Assembly: GCF_003024515.2 (NCBI RefSeq)
Contig: NZ_PYIX02000034.1
Coordinates: 1 to 49,977 of the forward strand
DNA: 49,977 bases
Direction of reading: 5' to 3'
DNA from: Acinetobacter sichuanensis
GTDB taxonomy: Bacteria > Pseudomonadota > Gammaproteobacteria > Pseudomonadales > Moraxellaceae
Shown here in pieces: positions 25,407-34,322 of this stretch. The position numbers were made by a program, and so were the translations under genes. The notes below the pieces were generated by a model. That model had not been told where the DNA came from and did no database searches. It was given only the letters and a program-made list of their open reading frames with translations. Every line of letters begins with the position of its first letter. Position 1 is the first letter of the stretch.

Positions 25407-26177
25407 ATGAATAAACAGGAAATCAAAGACTTAGTCAGCAAAGCACATCATGAATTATTTACTTTGCATGATATCAGTGCATTAGATCGTTATTTTTCAG
25501 AAGATTTTATTGAACACTCACCACTGGTTGCAGATGGAATTTCAGGTTTACGCCAACTGGTAGAAGACCGTCCAGAAATGAAACATGAAGCCGTTCGTAT
25601 TCTTGCTGATGGTGATTTGGTTGCCATTCATGGGCGCTTCCAAGGACTTGATGAACAGCCTTTGGTTGGCTTTGACATTTATCGTGTAGATAATGGTAAA
25701 ATCGTGGAACATTGGGATGGTTTGGTTTCTGAAGCATCACCAAACGTCAGTGGACGCACGCAATTAGATGGCGAGACTCAAATTTTCCCGAGTGAAAATA
25801 ATGAAGAAAACCGTGAAATCGTCACATCTTTCTTTAAAAAGACCTTAATTGGTGGGGATTATAACGGTTTCAAAGACTATGCCCAAGGCAACCATTTTTT
25901 ACAACACAGCCCCGATATTGGTGATGGCATCGAAGCTGTCATCGATTTTTTAAACAAAATCCGCAATGAAGGTCAGGGTTTAGTATACTCAAAAATTCAT
26001 CGCACAATTGCCGATGGACAGTTTGTTCTCACCCATTCTGAAGGCAGTATTTCTGGCAGTCGACATGCATATTTTGAACTTTGGCGTGTTGAAAATGGTA
26101 AAATTGTAGAACTTTGGGATGCAATTCCTGCTGTGCCTGAAGATGAGCATGCTGTTCATTCTTATGGCGTATTTTAA
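25407..26177 (+). CDS. Tandem SnoaL/NTF2-like two-domain protein
   Basis: A 256-residue cytosolic protein made of two NTF2-like (SnoaL-type) folds in tandem. The duplication is plain: EHSPLVADG (36-44) and QHSPDIGDG (166-174), then DIYRVDNGKIVEHWDG (90-105) and ELWRVENGKIVELWDA (224-239). Each half resembles the predicted SnoaL-like aldol-condensation group, whose reactions are mostly unknown. ATG 25407 is preferred (GGAT seven bases upstream); ATG 25395 is also in frame. It lies between an aldehyde dehydrogenase and a GntR regulator, so it may act on an aldehyde or imine of the pathway, but that is a guess. Confidence 0.75.
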   Translation: MNKQEIKDLVSKAHHELFTLHDISALDRYFSEDFIEHSPLVADGISGLRQLVEDRPEMKHEAVRILADGDLVAIHGRFQGLDEQPLVGFDIYRVDNGKIVEHWDGLVSEASPNVSGRTQLDGETQIFPSENNEENREIVTSFFKKTLIGGDYNGFKDYAQGNHFLQHSPDIGDGIEAVIDFLNKIRNEGQGLVYSKIHRTIADGQFVLTHSEGSISGSRHAYFELWRVENGKIVELWDAIPAVPEDEHAVHSYGVF

Positions 26178-26197
26178 ACCCTTTATTTGCTTGTATG

Positions 26198-26218
26198 AGC
26201 TAGGTCAAAGATCTAGCT
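26198..26218 (+). terminator. Weak terminator-like hairpin after the NTF2-like gene
   Basis: AGCTAG (26198-26203) and CTAGCT (26213-26218) with a nine-base loop, then TTTTT interrupted only by the next gene's leader. The stem is short and ends only 17 bases before the GntR gene starts, so readthrough is likely. Confidence 0.4.
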
Positions 26219-26234
26219 TTTTAGAGAAACGGCT

Positions 26235-26954
26235 ATGTCAGCATATACGATAATTTTTGCACCCATCGGTCAGGCAACTCGTTCTGAACAAGTTGTTGAG
26301 CGCTTGGAAAATGCAATTATCTCTGGATTGCTCAAAAGTAATGAACAACTTCCAAATGAAGCTGATTTAGCGCGCTTAATGGGTGTTTCTCCAATTACTG
26401 TACGTGAAGCCTTAAATACTTTACGTGTAAAAGGTTTGATTGACACACGCCGTGGTCGTAATGGTGGCAGTTTTGTCTGTGAACTACCACCAGATTTACT
26501 GTTAAATCAGCATCCACTACGCCAAGCATCCAGTGAATTTCTCGCAGATTTAGGTGAATTTCATAGTGCTAATTTTAGCCATAGCGTGTATTTAGCCGCA
26601 CAGCGCACAACACAATATGAACTCAGTAAAATCCAAGAATTAATTGAACAATTTGCCCAAGCAACTGAGCCTGATACACGTGCCCAATACGATTTACGTT
26701 GTTTATTGACCATCACATCCTTTGCTCAATCTGCACGTCTTGCCAATCAAGAACTCATGATTCAAGCAGAATGGGCACCGCTCATTGCTGTACTTTATCA
26801 AGATGATGATTTTCATTTCAAAATGATAGAGCAATATCAACAACTCTTATCTTCATTTATCCAAGCCAATGAAGATGATGCGTTAACCCAAGCAAGAAAA
26901 ATTATTTCCATGCTAACCGATCAAATGCTTCGCTATAAGTTATCAATTCAATAA
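26235..26954 (+). CDS. GntR-family transcriptional regulator (FadR-like)
   Basis: A 239-residue regulator. The winged helix-turn-helix is at about 15-82 (SEQVVERLENAIISGLLKSNEQLPNEADLARL then SPITVREALNTLRVKGLI and a GRNGGSFV wing). The all-helical C-terminal region is FCD-like in length, but the metal-binding histidines of FCD domains are not obvious (YDLRCLLTITS where D...H is expected), so the effector site may differ. It is followed 63 bases later by the PDC-domain gene. It likely controls this catabolic block; the ligand is unknown. Confidence 0.85.
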   Translation: MSAYTIIFAPIGQATRSEQVVERLENAIISGLLKSNEQLPNEADLARLMGVSPITVREALNTLRVKGLIDTRRGRNGGSFVCELPPDLLLNQHPLRQASSEFLADLGEFHSANFSHSVYLAAQRTTQYELSKIQELIEQFAQATEPDTRAQYDLRCLLTITSFAQSARLANQELMIQAEWAPLIAVLYQDDDFHFKMIEQYQQLLSSFIQANEDDALTQARKIISMLTDQMLRYKLSIQ

Positions 26955-27017
26955 AACAAAAAACAGATAAACTAAAATAAAGCATTGAAATCAATATGGA
27001 ATTTAGGAGTTACAGGA

Positions 27018-27722
27018 ATGACCCAAAATCTATATGTCAAAGAGCTTCAGGAGCTACTGAAACAAGTCATTGATGAAACTACATCAACGGCTGAACGTTT
27101 GGCAAAACAAGCCAGTCAAATTTGTGCACAGCATCAATTTGAACGAAATAAAGGAATCAAACTTTCAGTTGCAGAACGTACTGCTTTGCAACAGGAAATC
27201 AAAATGGCGCTCTATAACAGCAGCTATAGTCAAGGCATGGGATTTGCAAGTTATAGCCCTGAAACACTGGAAGAACAAGACTATTGGACACTTGAATGGT
27301 GGTATAAAAAAGAAGGAAAACTGCAACAAGCACAGCTTGAAAATTATCAAAATGCGCAGCGTTTTTTAGATTTCCGCTCATTTGAATGGTTTCAACAACC
27401 TGCCCGTAACAATCAACCTTGTTTCTATGGACCTTATGTAGATTATATCTGTAACGGTGCTTACACCATTACCATTGCACATCCTGTCATGTTAAATGAG
27501 CAATTTATTGGCGTGATTGCAACTGATGTTTTAGTGTCTGCATTAGAGAAAATTTTGATGCCAAAACTCAAAAATATCAAACAAAAAGCGGTCATTATCA
27601 ATAACAGTGCTCGTGTGATTAGCTCTAATGATGTCAGTATTCGTATTGGAACTTTACTCAAAAATCAAACTGTACAAGTAAACACTCGCCCCAGTGCCTC
27701 ACTCCAATTGGTTTTGGTATAA
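27018..27722 (+). CDS. Soluble PDC/Cache sensor-domain protein without output domain
   Basis: A 234-residue protein with a PDC (Cache-type) ligand-binding fold. Aromatic ligand-pocket segments are present (DYWTLEWWYKK, FRSFEWFQQPARN), as is the typical core YGPYVDYICNGAYTITIAHP followed by FIGVIATDVLVSALEKIL. PDC domains normally sit in the periplasm between two membrane helices of chemoreceptors or kinases. Here there is no transmembrane segment, no signal peptide and no output domain, so it appears to be a cytosolic small-molecule binder. ATG 27018 is set by AGGAG eight bases upstream. Pairing with GntR suggests it helps sense the amine substrate (inference). Confidence 0.78.
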   Translation: MTQNLYVKELQELLKQVIDETTSTAERLAKQASQICAQHQFERNKGIKLSVAERTALQQEIKMALYNSSYSQGMGFASYSPETLEEQDYWTLEWWYKKEGKLQQAQLENYQNAQRFLDFRSFEWFQQPARNNQPCFYGPYVDYICNGAYTITIAHPVMLNEQFIGVIATDVLVSALEKILMPKLKNIKQKAVIINNSARVISSNDVSIRIGTLLKNQTVQVNTRPSASLQLVLV

Positions 27723-27788
27723 CTAAATTTAAATGTGTATTCAACATATTTAAAATTTAAAAACTCGCAATATTAGACCACCAACAAC

Positions 27789-27834
27789 GCTCGTTTAATT
27801 TTCTTAACAATCGAGCAAGGGCTTCGTGCAGCCC
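27789..27834 (+). promoter_or_regulatory. Two adjacent hairpins in the APC permease leader
   Basis: GCTCG (27789-27793) pairs with CGAGC (27812-27816), and GGGCT (27819-27823) pairs with AGCCC (27830-27834) two bases later. They lie 60-105 bases before the permease start, in a 171-base untranslated gap. No T run follows, so they are not a plain terminator. They could be a leader regulatory structure, but no known riboswitch class is matched. Confidence 0.4.
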
Positions 27835-27893
27835 AAATTTAAGCAAACTTTCTAGGACAGGAAGTAAAAACAAAAATTCAAGGTTGAAATCGC

Positions 27894-29225
27894 ATGGAAA
27901 ATATTGAAACTTCGGGCAAAAAATTGTCATTGTGGCAAGTCACGATCATCGGGATTGCCTACATGACGCCAATGACTGTTTTTGACACATTTGGTATTGT
28001 TTCAGGAATCACCAATGGTCATGTACCACTCGCATATTTATTGGCATTAAGTGCAATGCTACTTACGGCATGGAGCTATGCACGTTTTAGTCGCAACTCT
28101 GAAAAATCAGGTTCAGCATATAGTTATACAAGCGAAAGTTTAGGTCCTAAAAGTGGCTTTTTTGTTGGTTGGTGCTCACTGCTCGATTATTTACTTTTAC
28201 CCTTAATCAATGTGTTATTGGCTGCAATTTACCTCACGGCTCTCATTCCCAGTGTACCTTATTGGGCTTGGGTAATGGTCTCGGCAGGTTTAGTTACATT
28301 AGTTAATTGTTTTAGAATCAAAATCCTTGCCAACCTCAGTTTAGTCTTTGTTTTTGCACCTATTATTTTAATGGTTGTTTTTGTATATCTGGTCATACAA
28401 GGCATCAGTTCACAGCAAAGTTACCAACATATTTTAACATTAACACCGCTTTGGCATGGACAGCAGGACATTTTACCCTTGATCGCGGGTGCTTCAGTTT
28501 TATGTTTTTCATTTTTAGGTTTTGATGCAGTTACGACATTATCAAATGAAACTAAAAATCCAACTAAAACTATTCCACGTGCTGTGATTTTAACCACACT
28601 AACAGGCGGAGCAATCTTTTTTACTGCCTCATGGTTTATTCAATTGTATTTTCCGAGCAATATCCAGTTTAAAAATCCTGATGAAGCATTACCAGAAATT
28701 GTGTTGTATGTGGGTGGGGCATTATTTCAGTCCATATTTTTATGTGGTCAAATCATGAATACTGTTGCTTCTGGGCTTGCCTCGCATGCCAGTGCATCAC
28801 GTTTACTCCATATCATGGGACGAGATAATATTTTCCCAAAAAAATATTTTGGTTCAATGCATGCATCATTAGGCACACCTTTTTTCTCCGTTTTATTTGT
28901 AGGGCTGATCTCACTCTCCGCGATGTTTTTAGATTTGGCTCAAGTGATTAGCCTGATTAGTTTTGGTGCATTAGTTGCTTTTACTGCGGTAAATTTCTCA
29001 GTATTTGTCAAATTTTATATTCGTGATAAGCAACGTAATGGATTTAGAAATAAGTTTCTTAATCTGTTTTTACCTCTTCTCTCTGTCATTTGTATTCTTT
29101 GTTTATGGATCAATCTTGATTCATCTTCACTGACTTTTGGTTGTTTCTGGTTAGCGATTGGCATTTTGCTATTTGTCTATAAATTATTGAAAAAACAAAA
29201 TATTGCTATAAGCAGCGCCTATTAA
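27894..29225 (+). CDS. APC-superfamily amino acid/amine permease
   Basis: A 443-residue inner-membrane protein with about 12 helices and the APC N-terminal signature (KLSLWQVTIIGIAYMTPMTVFDTFGIVSG). Later motifs SFLGFDAVTTLSNETKNPTKTIPRAV (helix 6 and loop) and SRLLHIMGRDNIFPKKYF (loop after helix 8) are typical of APC-family permeases, including PuuP- and GABA-type carriers. AAGG lies ten bases before the ATG. It is followed 21 bases later by the FAD amine oxidase gene, so it probably imports that enzyme's substrate. Confidence 0.88.
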   Translation: MENIETSGKKLSLWQVTIIGIAYMTPMTVFDTFGIVSGITNGHVPLAYLLALSAMLLTAWSYARFSRNSEKSGSAYSYTSESLGPKSGFFVGWCSLLDYLLLPLINVLLAAIYLTALIPSVPYWAWVMVSAGLVTLVNCFRIKILANLSLVFVFAPIILMVVFVYLVIQGISSQQSYQHILTLTPLWHGQQDILPLIAGASVLCFSFLGFDAVTTLSNETKNPTKTIPRAVILTTLTGGAIFFTASWFIQLYFPSNIQFKNPDEALPEIVLYVGGALFQSIFLCGQIMNTVASGLASHASASRLLHIMGRDNIFPKKYFGSMHASLGTPFFSVLFVGLISLSAMFLDLAQVISLISFGALVAFTAVNFSVFVKFYIRDKQRNGFRNKFLNLFLPLLSVICILCLWINLDSSSLTFGCFWLAIGILLFVYKLLKKQNIAISSAY

Positions 29226-29246
29226 TTTATGTTAAGGAAAGCCCAC

Positions 29247-30695
29247 ATGAACACACTTATAAAATCTCAGCACATTGCAAAGCCGCAGCATTTAAAAGAT
29301 GTAAAATTTAAAGACAGTGCTGCTACACAAATGGGTAAAGAATGGAGTTGGATCAACCCCAAACATAAACAAACTCATGAAAAAATTGGCTCAAACCCTG
29401 CAAATTATTATGAAAGTTCACTTGAAGATTGGCATACATTTGAACCATTAAAAGCAGATATTGAATGTGATGTCGTGGTGATTGGTGCAGGTTTACTCGG
29501 GTCTTCAACCGCATTACATTTGGCTGAACAAGGCGTCGATACTGTGGTTTTAGAAAAAAATCGTATTGGTGCTGCGGCATCTGGTCGCAATGGTGGGCAA
29601 CTAACTCCAGGACTTGCTCGCTGGGAAGCAGCAGAAATGGCTGAGCGCTTAGGGTATGAAGATGCTAAAAAATTGTGGCATTTTACATCTACAGAAGCAA
29701 TGCGTTTAATAGATGATATTTCACAAAAATATGAACTTGATTTAAAACGTAAAAATGGTCATATCACAGCAGCAGTACATGAAGGTCATTTAGTTGCATT
29801 AACACAAGGTTCAGATGCACGAAAATATTTAGGTGAAGACCATACACAGATTATTGGTCAACATGAATTACAGGATTATATTAAGTCAGATTATTATACT
29901 GGAGGCTTATTAGATAATTTAGGAGGACAAATTCATCCTTTAGCGTTAAATCGAGGCTTAATCTATAGCTTTTGCCAAAATGGTGGCAACGTCTATGAGC
30001 AAACTGAAGCCCTTGAAATTGAAGAAAAATCAGATGGAATTTACATCAAAACAGCACAAGCAATCGTAAAAGCTAAAAAATCTGTAGTGCTCGCAGTTCA
30101 TCATGCCTCATTCAAACTTTTACCTGAACATAAACAAACCACGATTCCATTTTATACTTATGTCAGTACAACTGCACCTTTAGAACTTGATATAAAAGCG
30201 TTACTCCCTTTTGAACATCCTGTGTATGACACGCAGTTTCAGATTGACTACTATCGTCCTGTTACAGAAAATCGTTTATTGTTCGGTGGGCAAGGTACAG
30301 GTACATGCTGGGGTGCAGAAAAAACATTAAGTTATCTGAAACAACGCATTCATACAGTTTTTCCACAAATTAAAAATTTGGAAATGGATTTTGTTTGGAG
30401 TGGAACAACTGATTTAACTGTGAATGGTGCTGTTGATAGCCGTAAATTTCACAATAAATTTCCTATATATGCAGTACATGGTTGGAGCGGACATGGCGTT
30501 GCACAAACCGTTCGAATCGGTAAAGCCATCGCAGATGATTTTATAGGACAAAGTGCTGATTTTGAAATGTTAGCAAAAATCCATCATCAAAATATTTTAT
30601 TGGGACGTAGCTTAGCACCTTTGGTTATTCCAATTGCAAAAAGTGCTTTTGGATTAGGAGCAATGATCAACCCAGGGAAAATGGTTTCATTTTAA
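29247..30695 (+). CDS. FAD-dependent amine oxidase, PuuB-like (DAO family)
   Basis: A 482-residue DAO-superfamily flavoprotein. The FAD Rossmann motif is VVVIGAGLLGSSTALHLAEQ (76-95), with the adenosine-binding glutamate at E103 (VVLEK). It is followed by SGRNGGQ (112-118), characteristic of the PuuB/OrdL gamma-glutamylputrescine oxidase branch. The C-terminal GWSGHGVAQTVRIGKAIAD carries the second flavin contact. Such enzymes oxidise a primary or secondary amine to an aldehyde, giving ammonia and H2O2. No PuuA or PuuD gene is nearby, so the true substrate may not be glutamylated. The start at 29247 follows AAGGA at eight bases; 18 bases upstream is another in-frame ATG. Confidence 0.85.
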   Translation: MNTLIKSQHIAKPQHLKDVKFKDSAATQMGKEWSWINPKHKQTHEKIGSNPANYYESSLEDWHTFEPLKADIECDVVVIGAGLLGSSTALHLAEQGVDTVVLEKNRIGAAASGRNGGQLTPGLARWEAAEMAERLGYEDAKKLWHFTSTEAMRLIDDISQKYELDLKRKNGHITAAVHEGHLVALTQGSDARKYLGEDHTQIIGQHELQDYIKSDYYTGGLLDNLGGQIHPLALNRGLIYSFCQNGGNVYEQTEALEIEEKSDGIYIKTAQAIVKAKKSVVLAVHHASFKLLPEHKQTTIPFYTYVSTTAPLELDIKALLPFEHPVYDTQFQIDYYRPVTENRLLFGGQGTGTCWGAEKTLSYLKQRIHTVFPQIKNLEMDFVWSGTTDLTVNGAVDSRKFHNKFPIYAVHGWSGHGVAQTVRIGKAIADDFIGQSADFEMLAKIHHQNILLGRSLAPLVIPIAKSAFGLGAMINPGKMVSF

Positions 30696-30712
30696 CCCCC
30701 TAAAGTAATCAT

Positions 30713-30752
30713 GAGATGTTTGAAATTTCCCTATAAAATCCTCAAGCATCTC
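30713..30752 (+). terminator. Terminator-like hairpin after the FAD amine oxidase gene
   Basis: GAGATGTTTGA (30713-30723) pairs with TCAAGCATCTC (30742-30752) through 11 bp including one G-U, followed by CTTATTTTCTT. It lies 18 bases past the stop codon. Confidence 0.55.
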
Positions 30753-30877
30753 CTTATTTTCTTGTTGATATTTAGACAGATCCTCTAAAAATTACCAAAG
30801 TCTTGATCTTTATAAATAACAAATGCTGTATGCTAAATCATGAAAATAAAAGGATTTTTATCAATTGGAGAAACTGT

Positions 30878-32371
30878 TTGCGTAGTTTATTAGGTGATCA
30901 TCTTTTACAACGCCTACAACAACAAACTGAGGGCGCATTATATCAACGTGTTTTTCGTTGTTTACGTGATGCCATGATCGAAGATGTACTGCCTCCCAAA
31001 ACCCGACTACCAGCATCTCGTGATTTGGCACATGAACTTCATGTATCTCGCAATACTATTTTAAATGCTTATGAACAATTACAAGCGCAAGGATATGTTG
31101 AAGCATTTACAGGTAGTGGTACGTGGGTGAGTGAAAAATTACCTGAAACTTATCTAAATGTTTCAAGTAATGAAAGCTCAATCAAAGCTCAGAATTCTTA
31201 TGAGTTAAAAAACTTATCTAAACGTGGCATGAATTTTTTTGAAAATGCCGCTGCATCGCCAAATCAATGGGGAGCATTTGTACCGGGTGTACCCGATGTC
31301 ACTGAATTTCCTCATGCTGAATTTAGTAAAATATTATTACGACTCAATCGACAACCAAGTGTTAACAATTTAATTTATACCAATGAAGGGGGTTGCTTAG
31401 AGTTAAAACAAGCACTGGTTGAATATTTACGTGTTGCTCGCTCAGTCAAATGCGATACCGATCAGATTTTAATTACAGAAGGTATTCATCAAGCCGTTGA
31501 TTTTATTTCTAGAGTCTTATGCGATGTTGGTGATCACGTTTGGGTTGAAGATCCAGGATATTGGGGAGCACGAAATATATTAACCATGAATGGTTTAAAT
31601 ATTCACCCAATGGCAGTAGATCATGAAGGTATTATCCCTGACCCTACAGCCCCTGTACCCAAACTCATTTTTGTTACACCATCACATCAATATCCTTTAG
31701 GTTCACATTTAAGTTTGTCACGGCGTCGCCAATTATTAGATTTAGCGCGTGTACATCGCAGCTGGATCATCGAAGATGACTATGACAGTGAGTTTCGTTT
31801 TGAAGGTCAACCCTTTCCCTCATTACAAGGTTTAGAAGAAAATACACCTGTGATTTATATGGGAACATTCAGTAAAACTATTTATCCTGCATTACGTGTC
31901 GGTTATATGGTCGTACCCAAAAGCCTCGTTTCAGGTCTAAAAACCATTTCTGCTGAGCTATATCGGGGGGGACATATGCTTACCCAACAAGCATTGGCTG
32001 AGTTTATTCAAATGGGACACTATGCTGCACATATTCGACGTATGCGACTCCTCTATACCAAGCGACGTGCATTTTTAATCGAGTTAATTGAACGTTATTT
32101 AGGTTCAAACTTTGTGCATGAATATAGCCATGAAGCAGGTTTACATCTGGTGTTAAAACTACCTGATCATGCAGATGATGTTGCTATTGGTCAAATTGCG
32201 CTGACACGCGGTGTAAAAGTACGACCTCTTTCTCAATATTTTATACAAAATCAAAATGCGACTCGTGGATTACTCCTAGGGTTTGCTTGTGTTGCTGAAA
32301 AAGAAATGCTGATGGCATTTAGTGTGCTCAGACAATGCTTAAAAGAACACGCCATATTGCCTGAAAATTAA
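30878..32371 (+). CDS. MocR/GabR-type PLP-dependent transcriptional regulator
   Basis: A 497-residue fusion of a GntR-type winged helix (about 20-85, LPASRDLAHELHVSRNTILNAYEQL) to a class-I aminotransferase-like domain. The PLP lysine is K333 in GTFSKTIYPALRVGY, with EDDYDSEFRFEG at 299-310. GabR of Bacillus, of this type, senses GABA through PLP and activates gabTD. Here the gene lies between the amine oxidase and a GABA-type permease, so GABA is a fair guess for the ligand. Start TTG 30878 is preferred (GGAG seven bases upstream); ATG 30830 is a longer alternative. A PdxR-type role is possible but less likely in this context. Confidence 0.85.
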   Translation: MRSLLGDHLLQRLQQQTEGALYQRVFRCLRDAMIEDVLPPKTRLPASRDLAHELHVSRNTILNAYEQLQAQGYVEAFTGSGTWVSEKLPETYLNVSSNESSIKAQNSYELKNLSKRGMNFFENAAASPNQWGAFVPGVPDVTEFPHAEFSKILLRLNRQPSVNNLIYTNEGGCLELKQALVEYLRVARSVKCDTDQILITEGIHQAVDFISRVLCDVGDHVWVEDPGYWGARNILTMNGLNIHPMAVDHEGIIPDPTAPVPKLIFVTPSHQYPLGSHLSLSRRRQLLDLARVHRSWIIEDDYDSEFRFEGQPFPSLQGLEENTPVIYMGTFSKTIYPALRVGYMVVPKSLVSGLKTISAELYRGGHMLTQQALAEFIQMGHYAAHIRRMRLLYTKRRAFLIELIERYLGSNFVHEYSHEAGLHLVLKLPDHADDVAIGQIALTRGVKVRPLSQYFIQNQNATRGLLLGFACVAEKEMLMAFSVLRQCLKEHAILPEN

Positions 32372-32375
32372 AGTA

Positions 32376-32413
32376 AAAAGACTTCTTTTATTACAGTGAA
32401 AAAGAAGTCTTTT
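32376..32413. terminator. Bidirectional terminator between the MocR-type gene and the GABA permease
   Basis: A 13-bp stem AAAAGACTTCTTT (32376-32388) with AAAGAAGTCTTTT (32401-32413), 12-base loop, between convergent genes. Confidence 0.85.
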
Positions 32414-32432
32414 AACTAAAAAAACGAGAATA

Positions 32433-33860
32433 TTAATTAAATCTACGTTTCAACTGAGGAACTGCCACATGCTTATTTTTCGCCGCGCGTACCTGAACAA
32501 TAACACCTATCAACATCACCAATGCAGCCGCAGCCCCTGTTGATAAGACCAAAATTCGATATTGTTCAATAAAAGTCATCGCGATCAAAGACAGACTAAT
32601 AAAAACAATCACCACATAACTTAACCATGGAAATAACCACATTTTCAGTTTAACTTCCTGCCCTTCATGCTGCATTTTATAACGTAATTTGACTTGGGAA
32701 ATCGCGATGACCAAATAAACCAACATGGCAATCATCCCTGTTGTATTCATTAAAATATCTAAAATTTCTCTAGGTTTTAATGCATCGAAAAAGTTCATAC
32801 AAGCAATGGCAAATGCCATAACGCAGGAAGCAAATACAGCAAAAATAGGCATTCCATTCGCACGCGTTTTTTGGAAAATTTGTGGAGCATCACCCCGTTT
32901 TGACAATGAATACAACATCCGAGAAGCAGTATAATGACCTGATACAAAACAGCTACTTACTGAAGTTAACACCACAAAATTCATCACCCATTGCGCACCA
33001 GGTACACCTAAAATTTCAAAGGTACGTCGATAAGCACCATAACCTGTTTGACTTAAAAGTGGATCATTCCACGGCACAATACACACGATTAAAAAAATTG
33101 AGCCAATATAAAAAAGACAAATTCGCCAAACAACAGACTTGATGGCACGCTTGGTTTGTTCAACAGGATTTTTCGACTCTGATGCTGCAATCGTAACGAT
33201 TTCTGCACCTAAAAAGGAAAACATGACTCCTAATAATGCAACAATGATGGGTCCCATACCATTGGGCATAAAACCGCCATGCCCTGTCAAATTCTGGATT
33301 GCATTGACTTCAGCCATAGGTAAAAGTTTCACAACCGCCAAAATACCCAAAATAATAAATACAAAAATAGCGATGACTTTAATTAAAGCAAACCAAAACT
33401 CAACTTCACCATATTTACTCACTTGCATAAAATTTATAAAAATCAAACCAATGGTCATCGCCAATGTAAATACATTGACACTAATATAGGGAAACCAATC
33501 ATGCAAAATAATTCCTGCAACATACGCCTCCCACGCCATCAATAAAACCCAAAACCACCAATATAACCAACCGATCGTAAAACCCGCCCAACGTCCAATT
33601 GCACGTTCTGCATAAGTTGAAAAAGAACCTGTGTCTGGAGATGTTGCCGCCATTTCACCCAGCATGCGCATAATAAAAACAACCAATGCGCCACCAGCGA
33701 GATAAGCTAAAATCACAGCGGGTCCTGCTGCTGCAATAATGCTACCAGAGCCCACAAATAACGCTGCACCTATCACACCTGCAAGCGACATCATAGTGAG
33801 ATGCCGTGTTTTTAAAGAGGCACTGAGCTCATTTGATGACTCATTCTTATTGATTTGCAT
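32433..33860 (-). CDS. gabP: GABA permease-like amino acid transporter (AAT family)
   Basis: A 475-residue inner-membrane transporter with 12 predicted helices. The N-terminus (LKTRHLTMMSLAGVIGAALFVGSG) carries the AAT-family signature, and the consensus loop EMAATSPDTGSFSTYAERAIGRWAGFTIGW is intact. Length and motifs match GabP, a proton-coupled GABA importer. The rest of the block (gabT, gabD, GabR-like regulator) supports this, although AAT relatives carry other amino acids. The gene has a 639-base upstream region with a 12-bp palindrome TCCAAATTTGGA (33928-33939) and a copy of the 12-mer shared with the gabT region. Confidence 0.82.
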   Translation of the reverse strand: MQINKNESSNELSASLKTRHLTMMSLAGVIGAALFVGSGSIIAAAGPAVILAYLAGGALVVFIMRMLGEMAATSPDTGSFSTYAERAIGRWAGFTIGWLYWWFWVLLMAWEAYVAGIILHDWFPYISVNVFTLAMTIGLIFINFMQVSKYGEVEFWFALIKVIAIFVFIILGILAVVKLLPMAEVNAIQNLTGHGGFMPNGMGPIIVALLGVMFSFLGAEIVTIAASESKNPVEQTKRAIKSVVWRICLFYIGSIFLIVCIVPWNDPLLSQTGYGAYRRTFEILGVPGAQWVMNFVVLTSVSSCFVSGHYTASRMLYSLSKRGDAPQIFQKTRANGMPIFAVFASCVMAFAIACMNFFDALKPREILDILMNTTGMIAMLVYLVIAISQVKLRYKMQHEGQEVKLKMWLFPWLSYVVIVFISLSLIAMTFIEQYRILVLSTGAAAALVMLIGVIVQVRAAKNKHVAVPQLKRRFN

Positions 33861-34322
33861 ATTTGATTCATTCCATGAATAATTTCTTAAGTAACTGACA
33901 TAGATAAATATTTATAAAATTCCAACATCCAAATTTGGAAAATAAATATCAAACCTACTCTTTTTTGCTTAAATTTTTTGTTTTACTCCTCAATCCCTCA
34001 AGTACAAAAAATATTCAATCCTTAATTTCTTATGTTTCAGGTCAGATCCAGCATCAGATCAATCTCATTCAGATTAGAACGGCTATTTTTGTAAAATAAA
34101 AAATCATATATTTTTCTATATTTCACAATAATTTGAAGCTCATAAAAACCAACTCAAAACAATAAAATCAATGATTTAAAAATATTTACACTACGGTTTT
34201 TAAACTCAAAATTAAATTCTAAATCACAAGAATTTTAATTCTTCTATCAACTATTTTTCTTTACTTGGATAATGTCTGCTCAATACAGTTTCTTTTCGAG
34301 TACCGCTTTCACTACAATTTAG

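Noticed and set aside
27789..27834. Mini-ykkC (guanidine-II) riboswitch for the paired hairpins
   Set aside because: That class needs two hairpins with ACGR loops; the loops here do not match.
33139..33489. 116-codon plus-strand frame inside the GABA permease gene
   Set aside because: Antisense to a clear transporter; the composition follows from the complementary hydrophobic codons.
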